DNA of 64,000 nt, from the NCBI GenBank assembly GCA_003263845.1, contig JYJN01000170.1:41376-105375 (forward strand), in the 5' to 3' direction. Shown here piece after piece: positions 43,251 through 52,515 of this stretch. This stretch comes from Vibrio aestivus (lineage in GTDB: Bacteria > Pseudomonadota > Gammaproteobacteria > Enterobacterales > Vibrionaceae). Both the position numbers and the translations under genes were made by a program. Under the pieces are notes generated by a model that saw nothing but the letters and a program-made list of their open reading frames with translations, was not told where the DNA came from and searched no databases. Position 1 is the first letter of the stretch. The number at the start of each line of letters is the position of its first letter.

Positions 43251-43762
43251 TTGTTAAGTCTCCAATAACTAATATTTAAGGTTATGAACTCATATGAGAT
43301 GACTGTAGTGCATTTACTAGTTGTGTTATAAGCGTCAAACCAAATTTTATCTTTGGTTAAATATGATTAATATATAGTAAAGTTGTATGTAAATATTATC
43401 AGAGTGTCTTATGGTAATGTGATTTATATTCTAGGTAAATTGACGTTTTTGCATGTCAATAAGAAGGCTTTATTTATATGTGGTTTGTTGGGTTTTTGTT
43501 TAGGCTAAAATCTATAAGTTATGGTTAAGAATCGAAATAAGAGGAGTGATTATAATAATCAATATTTAATGTTTGCGATTAATTAATATATGGTCTTGAT
43601 TAAGAAATTCTCCAATTATGGATGTAGATAATACCTAATAGATTTTTCGATTATGCGATTTTTGGTTTAACGGGTATTTAAATACCATTGAGGGAGCGCA
43701 GGTCTACGAGAAGGTGAGTGGAAAGTTAAAATACATGGCACAAAGGGCAGGACGCACAGAAT
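43251..43762. other. A+T-rich intergenic region without a recognisable gene
   Basis: About 510 nt, very rich in A and T, with stops in all frames as far as I can see. It holds the RDD promoter and the left junction of the duplicated segment. I see no tRNA, IS end or clear hairpin. Confidence 0.6.
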
Positions 43763-44119
43763 TTGCTCATTGTTTGTTCTGATGTAAGCTCCATGAAAGC
43801 GGTAGACAGCAAGTTATTTGAAAAAGAGGGCGTGGGTATAGTGACTTTCTCCTATCAAAACTCGGAAGGTATAGAGCAAGAGTTAACTAAGCGAGTTGTC
43901 GATACCATGACGATCAAAGCGAAGAAAGGCGAAGAAGCCAATATTCGCCCTGTAGTAGAAATGCACGTGAAGCTGGGTGACCTTGAGAAGAAGGTTAGAG
44001 TGAACCTGCAAGACCGTTCAAGGTTCCGCTACAGCATGATTTTAGGTAAGAACTTCCTCAAACACGGCGCTGTGGTGAGTAGTGATGAAAACTACTTGGC
44101 CGGTGAGAAGTTGAAATAG
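43763..44119 (+). pseudogene. Truncated duplicate of the last module of the retropepsin-like gene
   Basis: From SDVSSMKAVDSKLFEKEG to NYLAGEKLK it repeats the C-terminus of the gene at 40.7-42.6 kb. A 98-nt stretch (43871-43968 against 42318-42415) is identical by eye. The copy lacks the signal peptide and modules 1-3, and the DTG motif is missing because similarity begins just after it. An apparent TTG start at 43763 has no good ribosome-binding site. It is probably a non-functional fragment left by segmental duplication; the terminator was copied with it. Confidence 0.8.
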
Positions 44120-44136
44120 TTACATCGAGTAATGAT

Positions 44137-44176
44137 TGAAAAGCCCCTTACCTCTGATGAGGAAGGGGCTTTTTAG
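44137..44176 (+). terminator. Duplicated terminator hairpin
   Basis: AAGCCCCTTACCTC/GAGGAAGGGGCTT followed by T5, the same hairpin as at 42586-42622, at the right end of the duplication. Confidence 0.8.
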
Positions 44177-44256
44177 TTTGTTAAAAGTAATTATTAATGC
44201 TTGTCTAAGAAGATGGCAGCGCCAAAACCTAAAAAGTTGTTTATGGTGTTCAAGCC

Positions 44257-45420
44257 CTACAGCTTTTTTGCTTTGTAAATAGCAGGTAGCTCATGTTCTT
44301 TACTCAGTATCTTTTCTAATCGTTGCTCGAAAAATTTTGGTTTTTTAGAAACAAAAAAGTATGTTTTTGGATCTTGGCGCTCAAATATCTCACCAGTAAT
44401 AATTGCTTCTTTGCCATACTTCATGAAATCAACTATTTGGGCTACCAAGAAGTTTTGGTTTCCTTGCTCACTATTAACGTGGTTTCTTGATGTAGCTTCT
44501 AGTCTGAAAGTACGGGGTTTAAAGGTTTTAGATGCGTAGCCTTTGTCGCCTAGCAGGCAAAAAAATCCACCTTGGTAGTTGATGTATCGGTAGCCCAAGC
44601 TTTGAAACGAACATGCTGATACTTTGCCTAAACGCCATGTGTAAACAACCCCACGCTTTCGGTCGAAGTGCAGATAAGCTCGACGAGGTATAGCAAGAAT
44701 TGCAGCAGATATAAGGACGGCAAATAGGAAATAATAGGCATTAAATCTCAACGTTTCTTCAAGCCGCTCTTTTTCTAACTCTGTGCCATAAGCATTTATT
44801 GCTTTAATGTATCGAATTGATGAGCTTGTTCCTCTTTCGGATAGCAAAGCTTGGTAGAAATTGATTCTTCTCTGATCGTCTTTGAGTAAGGCGTCGACAT
44901 CTTCACCTCTGCGCTTTCGCATAAAGACATAGGCTTCGTAGGTGTAGACTTTTGTATTGATGGAAGAATTTGAAACAGTGGCGAGGTAGCGGCTTTTATC
45001 AGGCGTAATATCTTGTTTTAAATTCTCTAAGGTGAAGTTGGCGCTTCTTATTAGGTAATTGCTTGGCCCAAAATCAACGATTCTCCATAAGCCGAAAGCC
45101 CATACAAGAACTAAGAGAGGTAGCAACAAAAACACTCTCAGCTTATGCCAAGAAATGTCTTTGACAGTCAGTATGTCGTCATTTACTGACATGATTGGCG
45201 GCAATGGATCATCATATGGGGCTGAATATGCATGATTGTCAGGGCTAGCAATCCAGTCCATTATTGGCTGATAGTGCTTTCGGTTTAGTGAAGCCATCAA
45301 TATGAGGAGATTCCCGCCAATAGCAGGAGCTACCGCGAGTATAGAGATTTCTCCGTTTAAAATCCGCTGAAAAATCTCCTTAGCCACACTTAGCCAGTAA
45401 AGAATTAATTCTAAATCCAT
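44257..45420 (-). CDS. Paralogous two-helix membrane protein, long form (family A)
   Basis: A 387-residue member of the family that recurs through 44-52.5 kb (possibly the group called DUF6708; from memory). It has an extra N-terminal hydrophobic segment (ILAVAPAIGGNLLILMASL), then IMSVNDDILTV, two transmembrane helices (LLLPLLVLVWAFGLW; YYFLFAVLISAAILAI), then the conserved cytosolic-looking domain: YLHFDRKRGVVYTWRLGKVSA, VAQIVDFMKYGKEAIITGEIF and KPKFFEQRLEKIL. It is preceded on the same strand by a lipoprotein gene (57 nt), and that pair is duplicated at 52.3-53.4 kb. Function unknown; an immunity or envelope role is only a guess. Confidence 0.65.
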   Translation of the reverse strand: MDLELILYWLSVAKEIFQRILNGEISILAVAPAIGGNLLILMASLNRKHYQPIMDWIASPDNHAYSAPYDDPLPPIMSVNDDILTVKDISWHKLRVFLLLPLLVLVWAFGLWRIVDFGPSNYLIRSANFTLENLKQDITPDKSRYLATVSNSSINTKVYTYEAYVFMRKRRGEDVDALLKDDQRRINFYQALLSERGTSSSIRYIKAINAYGTELEKERLEETLRFNAYYFLFAVLISAAILAIPRRAYLHFDRKRGVVYTWRLGKVSACSFQSLGYRYINYQGGFFCLLGDKGYASKTFKPRTFRLEATSRNHVNSEQGNQNFLVAQIVDFMKYGKEAIITGEIFERQDPKTYFFVSKKPKFFEQRLEKILSKEHELPAIYKAKKL

Positions 45421-45477
45421 TGAGTGTCACTCTAAAAAATTGACTTTAAAATTGTTGAAATCGAACTGTACCTGTAT

Positions 45478-46377
45478 TCAAATCTTTATGACACTGACAA
45501 TATTTTTTTCTGCAGCGACTGTAGCCACTTTGTCAGCTGATTTAAATAAGTCTAAACCAACCCGTTCACGAATAAGTTCCTGACAACTGGAGTTGCTGTG
45601 ACCATCTGGTGGTGACGTGAATGCGTGCATATTGTTATAAACTTTTTTTTCTCCTAGGTGTTCAAACACCATTAATACATATCGATAATCCTCGGTATGG
45701 TGACCTGGTTGCAGCTGTAATTGATAGAGGTCTGGATCTATTGGTAGTCCTTGAAGCGAATGATTATGTTTAAGTCGGCGTAAACTCATTATTTCGGCTA
45801 AAGCCAGTGCATAGGAATCGGTGGTATTAGCGGTAAACTCTTGTTTATATATAAAGGCAGGGATGCCTGACTCTAGACTAGCTTGTATTGCACAAAAATA
45901 CTCGGAGGTACTAGAGCCTGTAGAGTATGTTCTGCCTCTTGTGTAATATATTCCAGCATTCGCGGATTCCCACATTACTTTAGCCGAGATTATATCGCCA
46001 GTTTGGACATCGAATAGCTCTAGACTGGACTGATCAGTATCTGTCACCTCAACAGAAAGAGTAATCTCTGGCTCATCTGGTTTATCTGGTTCTTCGTAAG
46101 CGAAGGTGTTTTGAAGGCGCTTCATAACCGTATCAATGGAATAATTTTCTGCACCTTTCTTAGCATTGACGCGGATGTTTACATATTTATTGCTTTTTGT
46201 TGAGTTTTTTAGATCTTTCTCCCACTCAAACTTGCTGATGATTGCAATATCTTCAATGGCTGACTTTAATTGAAGTTCTGCATCTTGTACCAGATCAACA
46301 TTGTTTCCAAAATTTACTTTTGCGTAATCGCTGCACCCAGATATCAAAACTATAAATAATATTAATATAGCCTTCAT
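45478..46377 (-). CDS. Lipoprotein, copy 1 of a duplicated pair
   Basis: A 299-residue lipoprotein with lipobox LISGC after MKAILILFIV. It is about half identical by eye to the protein at 52516-53385: KFEWEKDLKNS, NVRVNAK-like stretch, SLELFDVQTGDI and the C-terminal NSSCQELIRE...KNIVSVIKI. No known domain recognised. It is upstream of the long membrane protein on the same strand. Asp at position +2 (after Cys) is absent (CSDY has Ser), so sorting to the outer membrane is possible. Confidence 0.6.
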   Translation of the reverse strand: MKAILILFIVLISGCSDYAKVNFGNNVDLVQDAELQLKSAIEDIAIISKFEWEKDLKNSTKSNKYVNIRVNAKKGAENYSIDTVMKRLQNTFAYEEPDKPDEPEITLSVEVTDTDQSSLELFDVQTGDIISAKVMWESANAGIYYTRGRTYSTGSSTSEYFCAIQASLESGIPAFIYKQEFTANTTDSYALALAEIMSLRRLKHNHSLQGLPIDPDLYQLQLQPGHHTEDYRYVLMVFEHLGEKKVYNNMHAFTSPPDGHSNSSCQELIRERVGLDLFKSADKVATVAAEKNIVSVIKI

Positions 46378-46416
46378 TGCTTGTTTTCTTTGATTTGATT
46401 AATGGATTGTAATTCT

Positions 46417-46463
46417 AACTGAACTGATTTTTTTTGATACTTTCAATAAAAACCAGTTCAGTT
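46417..46463. repeat. Perfect 10-bp inverted repeat with A/T-rich loop
   Basis: AACTGAACTG at 46417-46426 pairs with CAGTTCAGTT at 46454-46463, and the T-run and A-run inside extend the pairing. It lies just upstream of the lipoprotein gene. It may be a hairpin or regulatory element; no matching copy was found elsewhere in the window by eye. Confidence 0.5.
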
Positions 46464-46599
46464 AACTATTAATGTAAATGTGAGCGATTTATATTGTTTT
46501 AATGACTTTTTCTATGGTCAGATTAAAAAAATGGTCAGTGTAATTGCAGGTTTGGATATTGGCTTTATTATTGAGTTTGTGAACTTTGTTCAGTTTCTA

Positions 46600-46725
46600 G
46601 CATTTATCAATGCGGAAGTAGGAGTGAGATTCTGAAAGATAGAAACTATCTTCAGTGATAACGGCACTTTACCCTTGTCGATGAAACTGAATATATTCGC
46701 GATAAGCCAATTACTGCCATTTCTA
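46600..46725 (-). pseudogene. Decayed C-terminal remnant of the membrane-protein family (remnant 1)
   Basis: On the minus strand LIANIFSFIDKGK, then after a frame change SAVITEDSFYLSESHSYFRID. This matches the family signature AQIFAFMDKGKxAVITGDSFxRP...YLYID. Frame changes and a nearby stop show it is not coding. Confidence 0.65.
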
Positions 46726-46772
46726 CACATTATAGTTTCATAGGGTTTGATCTTTTCATCTAACTTTCGCAG

Positions 46773-47045
46773 CTATATCGCGTGCCCTTTAGACCGGCAA
46801 GTTTGGCGGTGATGCACTAAATCGCCTTCGGCTTCAAGGGTGGCATTAACGCGCTCTTCGAAGTTGTTGGGTTTGCGATCCATGCGCCAGAAAAGTTTTG
46901 CAGGTTAGCACCTTATCATCCACAGAGCCGATTGGGTCTAGTGGGTCTTTCATCGGAGTTACAATGACTTCAGAGCGAAATTTCTGCCACCATTTGGAAA
47001 AAGGTTGGGCTTTGGTGCTAAACATGCCCCAAAATCGATGTTCAT
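46773..47045 (-). pseudogene. Internally deleted copy of the 50.1-51.05 kb paralogue (remnant 2)
   Basis: The first part matches the start of the gene at 50106-51051 (PFSKWWQKFRSEVIVTPMKDP, then PLDPIGSVDDK). It then joins directly to the end of the same protein (FWRMDRKPNNFEERVNATLE ... KGHAI). About 670 nt corresponding to 50240-50911 are missing, and GGTT is found at both edges in the parent, so microhomology-mediated deletion is likely. The two halves are out of frame. Confidence 0.8.
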
Positions 47046-47107
47046 TGTGAGGCCTTTTTGCTGTAGCAGTGACCTTTGGATATTCGGTTCATTTAGACAC
47101 TTCCCAT

Positions 47108-48046
47108 CTACGTAAACGTATATTTCTCAAAAAGCTCAGGCAACACGTGTTCGTGTTTTAGAGTTTCTTCTAATCGCTTTTCAAAGTTGTCAGGCTTTTC
47201 ATCAATATACAGATAGCTAGTGGGTTGCGGGCGTTCAAAGCTGTCGCCAGTAATGACAGCGCTTTACCTACATCCATGAAAGCAAAGATTTGAGCCATAA
47301 GAACAGTGTTATCTTTTTGAGTGTTGTAATAAGCGTTGTTGGTTGGCTGAATAGCAAAATCGAGCGGCCAGTAGCCTTCTTTACGTTTTTTATTTTCACA
47401 TTGCAGGTACAGCATCAACCCGAGTCGCTCCTCTTTGAAACCAAGGTTCTCGAAACGACAGGCAGCAACTTTACCTTCATGCCATGTATATACGATACCT
47501 CGCTTTCGGTCGAAATAAACTTCGGCAAAGCGTGGATACTTTATAAGGTATCGACCCATGAGAATGGTTAGTGAAAGTGAAATGCTAATAAAGACAACAC
47601 TATAGATGAGCGACTTTTTCTGCCCTGAAGATCCGTGGGAATATACCGCTTTGAAGTATTTGACCAAGGAAGTGTTACCTTCTTCGTCAAATAGAGCGTG
47701 TAGGTAGTCATCCCCTAATGCTTCAATATGCGGGATTTCTGGATTTGAGCTAGCCTCGACAACACGCCATGCATAGCCTATTTGTGATTGAGTCGGGCCT
47801 AATTCAAAGAGTAACTTGATAGTAATTATTAGTGGGACAAGAAGTAAGGGGAGTCCGTTCTATTTTCTTATGTTGTGGTTGGCTTTACGGATAGTCATGA
47901 CATCATCAGTCAACTGACATGATAGGTTCCACAGGGTCTTCAGATGGCTCTATAGTTAATTGCTGGCGAAAGCTCTCTCGCCAGTTGGCAAATAACTGTG
48001 GGTAAGGTAAACCAAATCTGTTTCTGCGTGGGTTGGGTCTGTTCAC
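47108..48046 (-). pseudogene. Membrane-protein family member with nonsense and frame defects (remnant 3)
   Basis: The full-length outline of the family is kept. A GTG at 48046 follows AAGGAG, then NRPNPRRNRFGLPYPQLF and EPIMSVDDDVMTIRKANHN. The frame breaks at about 47912. An in-frame TAG lies at IRK*NGLPLLLVPLII, just before helix 1. The body is RYPRFAEV-like with YFDRKRGIVYTWHEGKVAAC, and there is another break near 47262. It ends ITGDSFERPQPTSYLYIDEK ... FEKYTFT at 47108. The frame breaks might be sequence errors, but the TAG is not an indel. Confidence 0.7.
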
Positions 48047-48097
48047 TTAACTCCTTCCTCGACGATGGGTAGGTACGTATAGAAATGCATGATTCAT

Positions 48098-49036
48098 CTA
48101 AATAAGGTGCTTCGTATACAGCTCTGGAAGCACGTCATCTCGTCTTAGTAGTTCTTCTAGCCTTTGATCAAAGTTCTCTGGCTTTTCATCAATGTACAGG
48201 TAGTACTTCGGTTGCGGACGAAGAAATTTATCTCCTGTGATCACAGCTTCTTTACCTTTATCCATGAAGGCAAAGACCTGAGCCATAAACTCGGTATTAT
48301 CGTTTTCATTATTGAAGTGAGCTCGGCCAGTGGGCTGAAGTCCAAACCTAGCAGGCCAAAACTGTCGTTTCTTGTGTTCGCTGAACAAGATTAGGTCAAG
48401 TCCATGAATGCTTTCACGATAGCCAAGGTTATCAAAATTACAGGCTGCGACTTTGCCTTTGTACCATGTGTAAACAATCTGGCGTTGTCGGTCAAAGTAT
48501 ATGTCTGCCACTCGAGGTAAGCGGATAAAGTAGATAGTGCCTGCTAGCGAGAGCATCAACAAAACACTAATAATAGAAATTTCTTGGTAAATGAAGTTTC
48601 TGTAATTTTCACTTCCATATAAAGTGACTGCTTTGATAAGAGCGATTTTTGAGCCTTTGCCATCTTCACCAACTAGCTCGCGATAATAGAGGTCTCGCCT
48701 TTCATCATATGCTCGACCGAGGCTTTTGTGCTCTTTATTTAACTCTATCATTGCATGAGCACTATTTATCATCCCTTGATTTGGACCAAAGCCACTTATC
48801 ATGTAGAAGGATAAGCACCACCACGCCAATACAAAAGGCGCAATGTAGACAAAGCGAGCAGAGTGCATTGGGCGGCCAACGGCTAAAGTGGTATCGTTAA
48901 CCAACATAATTGAGTTCTGCGGGTCGCTATAGCTATCTAGAGTGATTCTTTGATTGAACCACTCTCTTAGCTCGTTAAACTTTTTGGCGCGCTTCAACAT
49001 CCCGAAGTTGCTGCTTTTGTCTCTTTTTTCAATCAT
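48098..49036 (-). CDS. Paralogous two-helix membrane protein (family B)
   Basis: An intact 312-residue member. It has IMLVNDTTLAVG near residue 43, helices at about 68-84 (VYIAPFVLAWWCLSFYMI) and 150-170 (ISVLLMLSLAGTIYFI), and a conserved loop, YDERRDLYYRELVGEDGKGSK. The second half has DIYFDRQRQIVYTWYKGKVA, FMAQVFAFMDKGKEAVITGD and YLYIDEKPENFDQRLEELL. It is closest to the next gene (family C) in the inter-helix loop. No known function. Tandem with C and D on the same strand, with short gaps (78 nt to C). Confidence 0.7.
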   Translation of the reverse strand: MIEKRDKSSNFGMLKRAKKFNELREWFNQRITLDSYSDPQNSIMLVNDTTLAVGRPMHSARFVYIAPFVLAWWCLSFYMISGFGPNQGMINSAHAMIELNKEHKSLGRAYDERRDLYYRELVGEDGKGSKIALIKAVTLYGSENYRNFIYQEISIISVLLMLSLAGTIYFIRLPRVADIYFDRQRQIVYTWYKGKVAACNFDNLGYRESIHGLDLILFSEHKKRQFWPARFGLQPTGRAHFNNENDNTEFMAQVFAFMDKGKEAVITGDKFLRPQPKYYLYIDEKPENFDQRLEELLRRDDVLPELYTKHLI

Positions 49037-49114
49037 TACAGTAACTCATCATCTTTTCAGCATAAAAGTGTTTTCAATGGGATTCGGCGTGAATTTCTGT
49101 TCACAGTTACTCGT

Positions 49115-50050
49115 TTACTTGGCTGTTTCATATATTTCGGAAAGTAGATGATCGTGCTGGAGAACTGCCGAAAGTTGCGCATCAAAGTCATTCGGTTTTT
49201 TATCAACGAATAGATACGTTTTTGGCTGTGGCCTTTCGAAGCTATCTCCAGTAATTACTGCGTTCTTGCCTTTATCCATGAATGCAAAAATCTGAGCCAT
49301 AAAGAACAGACTGTCCTTTTCGGTGTTCATGTGGGCCTTTCCTGTCGGTTGGAGACAGTATGAATGCGCCCAGTAATTTCCGGTGCCTTTCTTTTTTTCG
49401 CCGTATACAAACAGATGTAATCCAATTTTGTCCTGACGAAAACCTAAGTTATCAAAATGGCATGCTGAGACTCGACCATTGCGCCATGTGTAAACAATCC
49501 TGCTGCTTCTATCGAAGTAGATATCGGCTGCTCTAGGCCAGCGTGCAAATAGAATGGTGGCAACGAGTGATAGAACTGAGAATACAGAGATGATGGCCAT
49601 TTTCTGATATATAGATTTACGATAGTTTTCATCTCCATATGATGAAACGGCTGTTATCAGATCTAACTTAGAACCCTTACCGTCTTCACCAACCAATGCT
49701 CTGTAATATAAATCTCTATGCTCGTCATAGGGTTGCCCACTCTCCCTTTGTTCTATGTTGAGCTCGATCATGTTGTGGGCACTATCAATCATCGCTGGGT
49801 TTGGGCCAAACTCTTGTATAAATGAGATAGTTAAAACCCAGAGTGCAAGAACAAAGGGCAGAACGTACACAATCCGCGCATTATCGACGGCAGTGTGAGC
49901 CGACATGACGTTATCATTAACGCTCATAACAGGCTTGGTTGGGTCTTTATAAACATTTAGTTCAACGCGATCTGAAAACCAACTACGAAGGCTGACAAAC
50001 CGTTGCGCTTCTTGTGTTGTGGCAAAAAGTTGAGAAGGTGATCTGTTCAT
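49115..50050 (-). CDS. Paralogous two-helix membrane protein (family C)
   Basis: An intact 311-residue member with the same plan as its neighbour at 48098-49036: PVMSVNDNVMSAHT, helix 1 VYVLPFVLALWVLTISFI, loop YDEHRDLYYRALVGEDGKGSK, helix 2 MAIISVFSVLSLVATILFA, then DIYFDRSSRIVYTWRNGRVSA and FMAQIFAFMDKGKNAVITGD. The loop GEDGKGSK is almost identical to the neighbour while surroundings differ, suggesting tandem duplication with divergence. Confidence 0.7.
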   Translation of the reverse strand: MNRSPSQLFATTQEAQRFVSLRSWFSDRVELNVYKDPTKPVMSVNDNVMSAHTAVDNARIVYVLPFVLALWVLTISFIQEFGPNPAMIDSAHNMIELNIEQRESGQPYDEHRDLYYRALVGEDGKGSKLDLITAVSSYGDENYRKSIYQKMAIISVFSVLSLVATILFARWPRAADIYFDRSSRIVYTWRNGRVSACHFDNLGFRQDKIGLHLFVYGEKKKGTGNYWAHSYCLQPTGKAHMNTEKDSLFFMAQIFAFMDKGKNAVITGDSFERPQPKTYLFVDKKPNDFDAQLSAVLQHDHLLSEIYETAK

Positions 50051-50105
50051 ATTGTTTTGTTATTAAGGCCAACGTAGATGCAGGCCTTTAATTTGTTCGT
50101 TGTCC

Positions 50106-51051
50106 TTATATCGCGTGACCTTTTGGCCTGCGAGTTTGGTAGTGATGGACTAAATCGCCTTCAGCTTCGAGTGCTGCGTTAACGCGCTGCTCGAAGTTTT
50201 CTGGTTTACGATCGATGCGCCAGAAAAGTTTTGCAGGTTTGCGCTTAAAAGACGGGCCGGTAATCACGGCGCTTTTGCCATGGTCCATAAAGGCGAGAAT
50301 TTGCGCCAGTGGGTAGGTAGTATCGGCTTCAGTATGAAAGGCCAATTTGCCGTTATCAATGCCGACAATCGCCATTGGGCGGTAGCCTTTTTTGCTTTTT
50401 GTTTTCAAACTGCAATACAAGGTTGATACCAGACTGGTTTTCAATTAAACCCATTTTATTAAAGTAGGCTGCGCCTACTTGACCGTGGCGCCAGCTATAA
50501 ACAATTTTACGTTCTCGGTCAAAATAGATTTCAGCATCTCTTGGTTTTAGTAGGAAAAGCAGCCAGAGAGAAATTGCAGGAACTAGAAAAAAACATAATA
50601 GAAGAAAGCCTTCGAGGAAACGATCAAGCCTACCTTCTACTTCCTTAGCCCTTAAATACGTTGCCCATGTCACCTCGCCATTTTCATTAAGCAGAGCTCT
50701 GGCGTACTTTTCCGTTTTTTCAGCACCGTACCTTAACTGATTAGAAGCCTTTTGTTTCTCGATGGACGCTAGCGCTCTGTGCGCGTATTCTTGATGGCTA
50801 GCAAGGTCGGGTAGCCAGTCATAAAGCATATAAGTTGAAAGAAAGGAAAACACCAACATCAGCGGGAGAACAATAGTATTGCGCCTAGTGTGATAACCCG
50901 TTCTTACGGTTAGCATCTTATCATCCACCGAGACGATTGGGTCAAGTGGGTCTTTCATCGGAATCACGATCACCTCGGAGCGAAATTCCTGCCACCACTT
51001 GGAAAAAGGTTGGGCTTTGGTGGTAAACATACCCCAAAATCTACGTTTCAC
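50106..51051 (-). CDS. Paralogous two-helix membrane protein (family D), frameshift
   Basis: A member of about 314 residues once a one-base defect is repaired near 50383-50388 (A6 in the coding strand should be A5, joining QFENKKQK to YRPMAIVGID). Features: PLDPIVSVDDKMLTV, helix 1 IVLPLMLVFSFLSTYML, helix 2 LLLCFFLVPAISLWLLFLL, AEIYFDRERKIVYSWRHGQV, AQILAFMDHGKSAVITGPSF and IDRKPENFEQRVNAAL. It ends KGHAI. It is the parent type of remnant 2. Located 28 nt downstream of the lipoprotein gene at 51079-52260, hence probably cotranscribed. Confidence 0.7.
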
Positions 51052-51078
51052 TGCTAATCCTTAAATGAAGTGGGGGAG

Positions 51079-52260
51079 TTAAAACCGCATATTGGTAATA
51101 ATGTCTGTCATAACATCTCTGGCATCAAGATCATTACTATGAAAGCCATACTCTAGCTGAATAAGTCGGTTGTCATTGAAGTAGGTGGTTGCTAGACCGG
51201 TTATTTTCTTAGCGTTGGTATCTTCTACAATAAAAACTGGTTGAGTTTCGGCATAATATTTACTTTTTTTCGTTTGAAGCACATCACCTTGATGGTTTTG
51301 ACTAAAGAACTCTTCCTCGCGCAATTCTGTGTTTTCAACATTGACTCTAAACCAAGTAATACTATCGCCATTATTGTATGAGTAGCATCGGTCAGACCGA
51401 GTGTAGTTGGGACACTCTTTTGACTTTTCAAAATCAGTATTGGCGATCTTAAAAGAAAGTCTATTTCCGCTGCTACTGCGCCAGCTGCCAAAGACTCTGC
51501 GATAAGGATCTACATAGAAGCTGGTAGGCTTTATGCTTGGCTCAAGGCTTTCTTCATTGGCATTGGCTAGCATTGCATTGTTTAACTCTAAGCGGGTATT
51601 TATCTCTTGAAGCTTTTTTAAGCAAAGTTTCTTCTGGTCTAGAGTGCATGGTATACCAAGTTGGAATACCCATTGGCCTTGCTGATGAAATAGGCTGATA
51701 TGATTAACTTCGAAGAACATTCCTGATGAGATCTCCACCCAATAGACAATGGTTCTTCCATCTTCTCGCTCATCGACTAGAGAGGTCTCTTTGAGTTTTG
51801 CTTTGATGCTATTATGAAGGCCGTCCGAGACCATTCTTGGGTTGGATATTATGCTAGGCGAGCCATAATAGGTATCTTTAAGGAAAAGTGCATCGTATTG
51901 ATATAGTAGGGCACTTGTAGCAAATAGGTCTCCCCATTCTGGGTCTTGAAAGAGAATTCCTGTTGATTGATAGACGTCGTTGAAGTGGTAAAAACTATCC
52001 TCACTATTATTCCATCTACCCTTGCCTTTATACGGGAAGATGTTGTTGTCATTGGTAAATACGACTTTGCCATCTTCTCTTTCGACAGTGGCGCCAAATT
52101 CATTTTCAAAGGGTAGTTTACGTAAATGTTCGAGTAGTCCCAGTGTTGGCGGGATAGGTGTTGATACGGATAACTCAAACTGTTTTTCGGGTTCATTTTC
52201 ACAAGCAGTGAGTAATACAATACAGCTGGAAAGCACTGCCCATTTGATGACCTTATTCAT
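51079..52260 (-). CDS. Lipoprotein of unknown function
   Basis: A 393-residue lipoprotein with lipobox LLTAC after MNKVIKWAVLSSCIV; residues after Cys are ENEPEKQ. No domain recognised. Seen features: a PTLGLLEHLRKLPFENEFG segment near the N-terminus, paired cysteines (CTLDQKKLCLKK; CPNYTRSDRCYS) that could form disulfides, and a final beta-rich part with IVEDTNAKKITGLATTYFND. It is unrelated by eye to the two lipoproteins at 45.5 and 52.5 kb. Upstream of family D on the same strand. Confidence 0.6.
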   Translation of the reverse strand: MNKVIKWAVLSSCIVLLTACENEPEKQFELSVSTPIPPTLGLLEHLRKLPFENEFGATVEREDGKVVFTNDNNIFPYKGKGRWNNSEDSFYHFNDVYQSTGILFQDPEWGDLFATSALLYQYDALFLKDTYYGSPSIISNPRMVSDGLHNSIKAKLKETSLVDEREDGRTIVYWVEISSGMFFEVNHISLFHQQGQWVFQLGIPCTLDQKKLCLKKLQEINTRLELNNAMLANANEESLEPSIKPTSFYVDPYRRVFGSWRSSSGNRLSFKIANTDFEKSKECPNYTRSDRCYSYNNGDSITWFRVNVENTELREEEFFSQNHQGDVLQTKKSKYYAETQPVFIVEDTNAKKITGLATTYFNDNRLIQLEYGFHSNDLDARDVMTDIITNMRF

Positions 52261-52318
52261 TATTTCTCCATAACTAAAGTGTGAATGTTAAGTAGTGGCC
52301 TGCTTGTGTTTATACTGA

Positions 52319-52455
52319 TTAATGGCAGTTCAAAGTTTCGCGGTTTTTTAGAAGCAAACGTATAAGTCTTTGGGTCTTAGCACTAAAATACCTCGCCCAA
52401 AAGATTGCTTTCTTGCTGTATTTGATAAAGCAAATTATTTGGGCGAGTTTTACTT
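52319..52455 (-). pseudogene. C-terminal remnant of family A membrane protein (remnant 4)
   Basis: The minus strand reads KLAQIICFIKYSKKAI, then, in the next frame and across stops, DPKTYTFASKKPRNFE. This matches family A (VAQIVDFMKYGKEAIITGE ... DPKTYFFVSKKPKFFEQ). It sits just downstream of lipoprotein copy 2, the same position that intact family A has downstream of copy 1. Confidence 0.75.
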
Positions 52456-52515
52456 CTATTAGCGCTACGCTAAAAAATCCACTTTGAAACTCTGAGTCAG
52501 GAGTATTATCTGTAT

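Noticed and set aside
43251..43762. Transposon or att-site search between the RDD gene and the duplicated module
   Set aside because: No transposase-like frame, tRNA or terminal inverted repeats could be seen; duplication by recombination explains the structure.
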